Assembly: GCF_903819335.1 (NCBI RefSeq)
Contig: NZ_CAIJDE010000043.1
Location: 186,001 to 250,000 of the forward strand
Reading direction: 5' to 3'
Source of the DNA: Flavobacterium panici
Lineage (GTDB): Bacteria; Bacteroidota; Bacteroidia; Flavobacteriales; Flavobacteriaceae
DNA: 64,000 bases
In this document: positions 44,495 to 51,357 of the stretch, in pieces
How the letters are laid out: each line of letters begins with the position of its first letter
Position numbering within the stretch: the stretch's first letter is position 1
Made by a program: the position numbers and the translations under genes
Notes under the pieces: generated by a model
Seen by the model: the letters and a program-made list of their open reading frames with translations, nothing else
Databases searched by the model: none
Told to the model about the DNA's origin: nothing

Positions 44495-44606
44495 AAAATT
44501 TTAGATTTTAGATTTTAGAATGTAGATTTTGGAATTTGGGATTTGGGGTTTAAAAATTGGAATTTGATATTGATATTAACATTGTCATTGAAATTTAGAA
44601 AAATTT

Positions 44607-45627
44607 ATGGAAATAGGAATCGATAGTTTTGCTTCGGCAATGTACGGCGACAGCAATACTTTGAGTAGTGTTGACGCGATGGAACAACTGCTGCAGAGAA
44701 TTGAGTTTGCAGATCAGGCTGGATTGGATGTTTTTGGAATTGGAGAACATCATAAAAAAGAATTTCTGGATTCGGCAACAGCAGTAATTTTGAGTGCGGC
44801 TGCGGCTCGAACAAAAAATATTCGTTTGGCAAGTGCGGTGACGGTTCTAAGTGCCGCCGATCCTGTACGCGTTTATCAAAGTTTTGCGACATTGGATTTA
44901 ATTTCAAAAGGCAGAGCCGAAATTGTTGTCGGGCGCGGATCTGCTATTGAAGCTTATCCGCTTTTTGGATATGACCTTAAGGATTATGATGCGCTTTTTA
45001 AGGAGAAACTTGAATTGCTTTTGCAGGTTAGAGATAACGAATTTATAACTTGGTACGGAAAATTTCGTCCTGAACTGAATAATCTTCCGGTTTACCCGAG
45101 AGCTTTACAGGAAAAAATGCCGATTTGGCTTGGTGTTGGCGGAACTCCGGAATCTTTTGTAAGAGCCGGAAGTTTAGGATTGCCTTTAATGGTTGCCGTT
45201 ATTGGCGGACAAACACATCGTTTTAGACCTTTGATTGATTTATACCGTGAAGCCGGAAAAGCGACTGGTTTTAAACCGCACGAATTAAAAGTTGGACTGC
45301 ATTCGCCGGGATACGTTTCGAATACAACCGAAAAAGCTGTTGAAGAATATTATCCGGGTTATGCCGAATTGTGGACAAAATTAGGATATGAGAGAGGCTG
45401 GCCTCCGGTAACAAAAGGTAAATTTGACGGATTAATTGATGATTTGGGTGTTTTAATTGTGGGAAGTCCTGAAAGAGCTGGAGAAAATTTTACGTCACAG
45501 CGAAGCGCTTGGCGGTGTTGAAAGATTTACGTTCCAAATGGACAACGCGGGATTAACGCATTCTCAATTAATGAACGCCATAGAACTCATCGGAACAAAA
45601 CTAATTCCTTTGATTAAGAAAGGGTAA
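44607..45627 (+). pseudogene. LLM-class flavin-dependent oxidoreductase, frameshifted near the 3' end
   Basis: The frame from 44607 gives a luciferase-like monooxygenase: EIGIDSFASAMYG, the GIGEHHKKEFLDSA block, TVLSAADPVRVYQ, EIVVGRGS and GVGGTPES. It runs to residue 304 and ends in an unrelated tail. From 45481 the +1 frame continues the family C-terminus, EKILRHSEALGGVERFTFQMDNAG ... ELIGTKLIPLIKKG, to a stop at 45625-45627. So one net frame change lies at about 45478-45486 (GCTGGAGAAAATTTT). It may be a real inactivating mutation, or a base-call error in a homopolymer. The first 304 residues hold most of the TIM barrel, so a truncated product could still fold. Confidence 0.75.
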
Positions 45628-45645
45628 TACTTTGTGTAGTTTTTG

Positions 45646-45751
45646 GGCCACAGATTACACGGATTAAACGGATTTACGCTGGTTCTTTTTTATCTAACGT
45701 ATGGAAAATATAAAACTGCGTAAATCCGTTTAATCCGTCAAATCCGTGGGC
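45646..45751. repeat. 34-bp inverted repeat
   Basis: Arms at 45646-45679 (core GGATTAAACGGATTTACGC) and 45718-45751 (core GCGTAAATCCGTTTAATCC) match in 28 of 34 positions, separated by 38 nt. A related partial sequence (CCACAGATTAAAAGGATTAAAA) occurs at about 51152. A common Bacteroidota intergenic type; function unknown. Confidence 0.75.
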
Positions 45752-45802
45752 AAATTTTCAAAAAAACTTTGAACCTTGCCGCTCTGAACCTTTGAACCTA
45801 TA

Positions 45803-45840
45803 AAAAAGAAAGCATCCGTTTTAGCGGATGCTTTCTTTTT
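45803..45840 (-). terminator. Rho-independent terminator
   Basis: 16-bp perfect stem AAAAAGAAAGCATCCG / CGGATGCTTTCTTTTT with a 6-nt loop, bidirectional T runs, 36 nt past the siderophore receptor stop. Confidence 0.9.
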
Positions 45841-45876
45841 TAATTGTAATTTTTCAACTAGAACAATCAAATATTT

Positions 45877-48303
45877 TTAGAATTTGTATGTTACGCCAAA
45901 TCTGAAGTTTCTTGGTTGTTCTGTCTGCCAATAGTAAGCATTAATATTAGTTGAAGCATAATAAGAACCACTGTACAGATATTTATCTAAAATATTAAAT
46001 ACATTCGCTGTAAATTTCATTTTTCCAATCTCATAAGATAAACCACCATCAAGTTTAAAATATTCTGGAAGTCTTTCGAGTCCGGCAGCCCAAGTATCTG
46101 TTTGTCTTCCTGCAAGGTATGTACCTCCAATAGACGCTCCAAATCCTTTTAACTTACCATTTACAAGAGTATAATTTAGCCATGCATTTGCAACATGTTT
46201 AGAGAAACCCGGTACAGTAGAACCTTGTATAATACTTGGAACATTAGAATCTGTAACTATAGATTCTGTAAAAGCATAATTTGCAATTAAATTAAGACCG
46301 TCAAAGATTTTTCCTCTAAGATCAACTTCTATACCTTGTGCTCTTTTTTCTCCTAATACAACTTTAAATACATCATTAGGTCCATTAGCAGGATCAGAAG
46401 TCAATTCGTTTTCTTTCAAAATTCTATAAGCAGCAACTGTAGTACTCCATGATCCGTCAAACCAATCTTTCTTAATTCCAAACTCGATATTATTTCCAGT
46501 AAGAGGTTTAATTGGATCTCCATTTTGAATAATTCCTGATTGAGGCGTAAAAGCCTGATCGTACAATCCGTAAACCGATGTACTTGGCGTTATAGAATAA
46601 CTAATACCAACACGAGGTGTAATGTGAGTATCTTCTTGAACATCGCCCCAGTTTGCCTGATTAATCCATGTATATCTTGCCGCAAGAGTCAATCTCAATT
46701 TATTTTCAAAGAAACCTAATTCATCCTGAATGTAAGCAGCTGTATATTTTGAAATCATACCGCCAAAAGATCTCTCCTTAAGCGGCGTATCACGATTAAA
46801 AACAGGCAGTCCGTTTGCCGGCATTCCATAATTTGGTGCAAAAATATTAAACGGATTATCAAAAGTATCTAAATCATGTGATTGGTAAAAATCTGCATAG
46901 TATTCTTTATTTCCTGCATCTATTCCTCCTAATACTTTATGAGAAACAGGTCCTGTATTGAATTTACCATTAACAAAAATCTGTCCTAAAAACATGTCGC
47001 TTTCCGCATCCCAAATACCAACATTTCGTATAATTTCACCATACCCAAGAGTTCCGTCAGGTATCTCATCATAATCTAAATCCACTGGTCCGGGCCCCAC
47101 GCCTGTTGGCCATGAGCTGTATCCTTTTTGCAGATATTTAAAATATGATGTTTGTGCAGTAAGTTTCCAGTTGTCATCAAATTTATGTTCAAATGTAAAA
47201 TATCCGCTGTGATCGTTCATTTTTGTATCTGGCAGACCCGGCTGTGTCATAGTAAAATTTCTTGGCAAAGTTGCGTATCCTCCAGCGTCAGCTCCAAAAA
47301 TATAATAAGAACCAACCTCAGTCATATTAGCCATTTGGTAGTTGTACTCTAAAGTAACTTTTGTTTTATCATCAATTTGATACGAAAGTACCGGAGCAAT
47401 TACATAACGATCATTGTGTTCAAACGGTCTGTGAGAACCTTTCTTTTGAAAAGCACCATTAAAACGGTATAAAAACTTCCCTTCTTTATCAAATTTTCCA
47501 TCAAGATCAATACTTGCTCTGTAAAAATCAAAACTTCCAGCCATAACAGTAGCTTCTCCTTTGGTAATTCCAGTTGGCTTTTTAGTCACAACATTATAAA
47601 GTCCGCTTGGATCACCACTCGAAAGCATAAATCCTGCTGGTCCTTTCACAAATTCGATATGATCCACAAAACTCATATCTTCTGTCAATGGTCCCCAAAA
47701 AGAAGTAACTACATTAAATCCGTTACGGAAAGCCTGTATTTGTGAACCACGCATTGTAATATTCGTATACATATCTCCCCAGTGTTCTAAGCGCACAGCA
47801 CCACTCACGTTACGGATCACTCCATCACTCATACTGATAATCTGCTGGTCTTTTAAAGTTTGTCCGCTTACGATTTGAATATTCTGTGGGATTTCAAGTA
47901 CCGGAGTCTGAAGACGTAATGATAATGAAGGTTTGTCTTGTTTGTATTTATTTTTTGTAATGACAACTTCATCAAGATCTTCCTGACTTTCAGAAAGTGT
48001 AAAGTTTTTGGTAGTAGTTTGTTTTGCCGTTACTACGATTGTGTTTTCAACGGCATGAATTCCAACTGCACGAACACTAATAGTGTAAGAACCCGGTTTA
48101 ACATTTTTAATTTCATATTGACCGTTGTCATTTGTAACTGCAGAATATCTTGTTCCTTTTAGAACTATTGAAACACCCGGCACTGGTTCGTTACCGCTTA
48201 AAGAAATCTTTCCGTTTACTTTTCCTAATTCCTGACTCATTGCATTTAGTGAAGTCAAAAGAACCATCAAAAAACAAACTTTCTTAATGATATTTATACT
48301 CAT
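45877..48303 (-). CDS. TonB-dependent siderophore receptor with CarboxypepD_reg-like domain
   Basis: An 808-residue receptor with a signal peptide (about 1-23, LNAMSQ), a CarboxypepD regulatory-like domain (LGKVNGKISLSGNEPVPGVSIVLKG, 24-110), a plug with the siderophore-receptor pattern (VLEIPQNIQIVSGQTLKDQQI, FVKGPAGFMLSSGDPSGLYNVVTKKP), and a barrel ending in Phe (FRFGVTYKF). It should import a ferric siderophore. A promoter with TTTG-N20-TACTTTTG lies at 48331-48362. It is a single-gene unit; the partner biosynthetic genes are not here. Confidence 0.93.
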   Translation of the reverse strand: MSINIIKKVCFLMVLLTSLNAMSQELGKVNGKISLSGNEPVPGVSIVLKGTRYSAVTNDNGQYEIKNVKPGSYTISVRAVGIHAVENTIVVTAKQTTTKNFTLSESQEDLDEVVITKNKYKQDKPSLSLRLQTPVLEIPQNIQIVSGQTLKDQQIISMSDGVIRNVSGAVRLEHWGDMYTNITMRGSQIQAFRNGFNVVTSFWGPLTEDMSFVDHIEFVKGPAGFMLSSGDPSGLYNVVTKKPTGITKGEATVMAGSFDFYRASIDLDGKFDKEGKFLYRFNGAFQKKGSHRPFEHNDRYVIAPVLSYQIDDKTKVTLEYNYQMANMTEVGSYYIFGADAGGYATLPRNFTMTQPGLPDTKMNDHSGYFTFEHKFDDNWKLTAQTSYFKYLQKGYSSWPTGVGPGPVDLDYDEIPDGTLGYGEIIRNVGIWDAESDMFLGQIFVNGKFNTGPVSHKVLGGIDAGNKEYYADFYQSHDLDTFDNPFNIFAPNYGMPANGLPVFNRDTPLKERSFGGMISKYTAAYIQDELGFFENKLRLTLAARYTWINQANWGDVQEDTHITPRVGISYSITPSTSVYGLYDQAFTPQSGIIQNGDPIKPLTGNNIEFGIKKDWFDGSWSTTVAAYRILKENELTSDPANGPNDVFKVVLGEKRAQGIEVDLRGKIFDGLNLIANYAFTESIVTDSNVPSIIQGSTVPGFSKHVANAWLNYTLVNGKLKGFGASIGGTYLAGRQTDTWAAGLERLPEYFKLDGGLSYEIGKMKFTANVFNILDKYLYSGSYYASTNINAYYWQTEQPRNFRFGVTYKF

Positions 48304-48330
48304 TTTAGTACTATTTTAAGTTTTGTTTGG

Positions 48331-48362
48331 CAAAAGTAAACGGTAATGCCGGGTTTTCCAAA
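48331..48362 (-). promoter_or_regulatory. Bacteroidota sigma-A promoter of the siderophore receptor
   Basis: Minus-strand TTTG (48362-48359), 20 nt, then TACTTTTG (48338-48331) match the TTTG-N19/20-TAnnTTTG consensus. The ATG is 27 nt downstream. Confidence 0.7.
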
Positions 48363-48520
48363 TTATTTTTAATTATTCTAAATAAATATAAAATATTAAG
48401 ATCATTTAGTGATATTTTTACACTTATAACTTTATAAACTTCAGGAGAAAGCAAATAATTGAGGAAGTATACTTATCTTTAATCCGCAAAATAAATTTCC
48501 ACAACAAAAAACATAAATCA

Positions 48521-49801
48521 ATGAATACCACAAAAACAGTTAGAAAAGTTGCTATTGTAGGTTATAATCGAATTCCGTTTGCGAGAGCCAATACCGCTTA
48601 CGCAAATGTTGGAAATCAGGAAATGATGACCGCAGCCTTAAACGGGCTTATTGATAAATATAATTTAAAGGGACAACTGTTAGGCGAAGTTGCCGGAGGT
48701 GCCGTAATAAAACATTCTTATGACATGAATATGATTAGAGAATGTGTTATGAAAACCGCTCTCGATCCCGCTACCCCAGCCTGCGATTTGCAGCAAGCCT
48801 GCGATACCGGAATTGAAAGTGCAGTTTATATTGCCAATAAAATTGCGCTTGGACAAATAGAATCTGGAATTGCCGGAGGAGTCGATTCTATTAGTGATAT
48901 GCCAATTGCCGTAAGTGAAAATTTGAGAAAAACGCTGCTTAAAGCCAGACAGGCAAAATCATTGGGTGAAAAGATTAAAGCATTTTTAAAATTACGTCCA
49001 AAAGATTTTTCTCCGTTAGTTCCAAGAAATGAAGAAACACAAACCGGACTTTCGATGGGCGGACATACGGAGATTACGGCAAAATATTATAAAATTTCAA
49101 GAGAAGATCAGGACAATCTGGCGCTTAAAAGCCATTTGAATATGGCTAAAGCATATGACGAAGGTTTTTTTGCTGATATGATTACGCCTTTTAACGGACT
49201 TGACAGAGATAATAACCTGAGAAAAGACAGCAGTATAGAAAAACTGGCTAAACTAAATCCTGCTTTTGATAAAGCAAACGGAACTTTAACTGCAGGAAAT
49301 TCAACTCCTTTAACTGACGGTGCATCCTGCATACTTTTAGCCAGCGAAGAATGGGCAAACGAACGCGGATTACCAATCCTGGCTTATATTACATTTGCCG
49401 AAATTGCGGCGATTGAATATGTCAAAAATCAGCAGAATCTTTTATTGGCACCTTTATTTGCTGCCAGCAGAATGCTTGAAAAAGCGGAATTAAATTTACA
49501 GGATTTTGATTATTATGAAATTCACGAAGCTTTTGCCGCTCAGGTTTTGGCAACTTTGAAAATTTGGGAAAGCCCGGAATTGAGTGCCGAATTAGGCTTG
49601 AAGAAAACACTTGGTGCAATTGACAGGGAAAAACTAAATGTAAAAGGAAGCAGTCTTGCAGCCGCGCATCCTTTTGCCGCAACCGGAGGAAGAATAATTG
49701 GCGTTATGGCAAAATTATTAAATGAAAAAGGTTCAGGAAGAGGGTTTGTTTCTATCTGCGCCGCAGGAGGACAAGGCGTTACGATGATTATTGAAAAATA
49801 A
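48521..49801 (+). CDS. Acetyl-CoA C-acyltransferase (thiolase)
   Basis: A 426-residue thiolase. The nucleophile region QQACDTGIESAVYIANKIALGQ has Cys94. The second half has EIHEAFAAQVLATLKIW and LAAAHPFAATGGRIIGV, and the C-terminal CAAGGQGVTMIIEK provides the second catalytic Cys. The pattern is of the FadI/acetoacetyl-CoA thiolase type and the length fits. It catalyses thiolytic cleavage or condensation of acyl-CoA. It is a single gene here, with no neighbouring beta-oxidation partner. Confidence 0.93.
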   Translation: MNTTKTVRKVAIVGYNRIPFARANTAYANVGNQEMMTAALNGLIDKYNLKGQLLGEVAGGAVIKHSYDMNMIRECVMKTALDPATPACDLQQACDTGIESAVYIANKIALGQIESGIAGGVDSISDMPIAVSENLRKTLLKARQAKSLGEKIKAFLKLRPKDFSPLVPRNEETQTGLSMGGHTEITAKYYKISREDQDNLALKSHLNMAKAYDEGFFADMITPFNGLDRDNNLRKDSSIEKLAKLNPAFDKANGTLTAGNSTPLTDGASCILLASEEWANERGLPILAYITFAEIAAIEYVKNQQNLLLAPLFAASRMLEKAELNLQDFDYYEIHEAFAAQVLATLKIWESPELSAELGLKKTLGAIDREKLNVKGSSLAAAHPFAATGGRIIGVMAKLLNEKGSGRGFVSICAAGGQGVTMIIEK

Positions 49802-49806
49802 TAAAA

Positions 49807-50069
49807 TTTATAAATCTGCTGAATCTGCGAGAGTATTTTTTTTGCACGCAGATTTGGCAGATTTGGCAGATTTTTTAATTTCTCTCTTTTTTAAAAAGCA
49901 AATTCTGCAACAGAAGATAAGGTTTTAATTTCATTTATAAATCCGTTGAATCTGCTGAATCTGCGGGAGTATTTTTTTTTGCACGCAGATTTGGCAGATT
50001 TAGCAGATTTCTTATTTTATTTTCTTTTCTTTTTTAAAAAGCAAATTCTTCAACAGAAGATAAAGCTTT
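49807..50069. repeat. Tandem duplication of an intergenic repeat and azoR 3' end
   Basis: The block 49807-49926 (TTTATAAATC ... GATTTGGCAGATTTGGCAGATT ... AGCAAATTCTGCAACAGAAG) is repeated at 49934-50069 with small differences and a 9-nt insert. The second copy runs into the real azoR gene; the first ends in a remnant of it. The remaining part is the CAGATTTGGCAG repeat type also found at 36415. Confidence 0.8.
49891..49926 (-). pseudogene. Remnant of the azoreductase 3' end
   Basis: On the minus strand these 36 nt encode KTLSSVAEFAF then a stop, against KALSSVEEFAF and a stop at the true azoR end (50034). It is not followed by an open frame. It is best read as a tail left by a partial duplication or by deletion of a second azoR copy. 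Confidence 0.65.
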
Positions 50070-50642
50070 TGGTAAAGCATTTTCTGCAAAATCAGGAATT
50101 GCAGTTCCTTCCACACGGAAAGTTGTAACATCAGTCATTCCTAAAAAGCCTAATACAGTTCTAAGATATGATTCCGAGAAATCGTAACTTTTGTATGGCC
50201 CTTCAGAAAATATAGCTCCGGAAGCGATTGACAAGTATACTTTTTTATCGGTAACTAATCCTTTTGCTCCTTCCGGACTATAGCTAAAAGTTTTTCCTGC
50301 TCTTGCAACCTGATCGATCCATCCTTTTAAAACTGCCGGAATTCCGAAGTTGTATAAAGGCACACCAATCACGATTATATCCGATTCTAATAACGTTTTT
50401 ATTGCTGCATCAGAATATTTCAATGCGTCTGTTTGTTCTGGCGTATGAGCTTCTGCAGGTGTATAAACCGCATTAATATGCGAACCTGTTAAATAAGGTA
50501 AAGGTGTTTGAGTAAGATCTAGTGTTTGTACTTCCGTTTCTGTTTGTGCTGCTAGTTTTTCGATAATAGCATTTGATAATTGATTACTAAACGAAGTGTC
50601 TCCGTTTGTACTGGTAATTATGCGTAGAATTTTTTGGCTCAT
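50034..50642 (-). CDS. azoR: FMN-dependent NADH-azoreductase
   Basis: A 202-residue flavodoxin-like protein of the AzoR/AcpD family: ILRIITSTNGDTSFSNQLSNAII at the N-terminus binds FMN phosphate, then the SDIIVIGVPLYNFGIPAVLKGWIDQVARAGKTF signature and KKVYLSIASGAIF. It reduces azo compounds and quinones using NADH and is often electrophile-inducible. It is divergent from an HxlR regulator gene; the shared gap holds a large dyad. A -7 box TAAGTTTG is at 50675-50668. Its 3' end is duplicated downstream. Confidence 0.93.
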   Translation of the reverse strand: MSQKILRIITSTNGDTSFSNQLSNAIIEKLAAQTETEVQTLDLTQTPLPYLTGSHINAVYTPAEAHTPEQTDALKYSDAAIKTLLESDIIVIGVPLYNFGIPAVLKGWIDQVARAGKTFSYSPEGAKGLVTDKKVYLSIASGAIFSEGPYKSYDFSESYLRTVLGFLGMTDVTTFRVEGTAIPDFAENALPKALSSVEEFAF

Positions 50643-50653
50643 GATTTAAATTA

Positions 50654-50738
50654 TTTGTTTTACGATACAAACTTATCTACATTTGCTATCTCTTTTATAG
50701 TACTATCCCCGAGGATAGCGCTACCCTTGAGGATAGTA
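50654..50738 (+). promoter_or_regulatory. hxlR promoter and 38-bp dyad operator shared with azoR
   Basis: TTTG (50654-50657), N20, TACATTTG (50678-50685) form a good promoter for hxlR. Downstream, 50701-50738 is a near-perfect 38-bp dyad (TACTATCC ... GGATAGTA outside, TAGCGCTA in the exact centre; 16 of 19 positions pair). The azoR -7 box at 50675-50668 overlaps the same region, so a bound regulator would affect both genes. Confidence 0.7.
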
Positions 50739-50749
50739 ATGTGATATAT

Positions 50750-51139
50750 ATGGAAGCAGAAGTAAAAACAGCAGTAAGAACATTCAAAAAAGAAGATAAA
50801 GATTGCAAACCACAAGAATGCATGGCGGCATTATTGCCTGTAAGAGACGCTTTAGAAGTTTTAAGCGGAAGATGGAAACTACCCATTTTAATTGCTTTGT
50901 CTGACAGACCAAAACGTTTTAAAGAAATCTCAAAAGACATCAACGGAATTACGGACAAAATGCTTTCGAAAGAATTAAAAGATCTCGAAATCAATAAACT
51001 TGTTACTAGAACTGTTTACGATACTTTTCCGCCAACGGTCGAATATTCACGCACCCAGCACAGTCAATCTTTAGGAGATGTTATCATGGCCCTAAAAGAC
51101 TGGGGAACTTTACACCGAAAAGAAATTATCGGAAAATAA
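50750..51139 (+). CDS. HxlR family transcriptional regulator
   Basis: A 129-residue winged-helix protein from the ATG at 50750; a GTG 9 nt earlier is also in frame. It shows the HxlR pattern: RDALEVLSGRWKLPILIALSDRPKRFKEISKDINGITDKMLSKELKDLEINKLV, then VEYSRTQHSQSLGDVIMALKDWG. A Cys near residue 20 (DCKPQECM) could sense electrophiles, as in quinone- or aldehyde-responsive members. It is divergent from azoR and presumably represses it via the dyad at 50701-50738. Confidence 0.92.
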   Translation: MEAEVKTAVRTFKKEDKDCKPQECMAALLPVRDALEVLSGRWKLPILIALSDRPKRFKEISKDINGITDKMLSKELKDLEINKLVTRTVYDTFPPTVEYSRTQHSQSLGDVIMALKDWGTLHRKEIIGK

Positions 51140-51357
51140 AAGTTTTTTTGCCACAGATTAAAAGGATTAAAATGATTTTAAAATCTACTTAACCTGATCC
51201 CGATAATTATAAGGATTGTGTAAAAAAAACTTTGTGCCTTAGTGCCTTTGTGGCATTATCACTAAATCGATATCGTAAAGAAATTTTAGTAAACTAAATA
51301 ATTATACAGAAAAAGTTTAAATTTGATTACCCAAATCACTAAAAATTCTGAATAATT

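Noticed and set aside
49422..49682. Long antisense ORF within the thiolase gene
   Set aside because: Overlaps a strong thiolase frame entirely; no start context and no motif.
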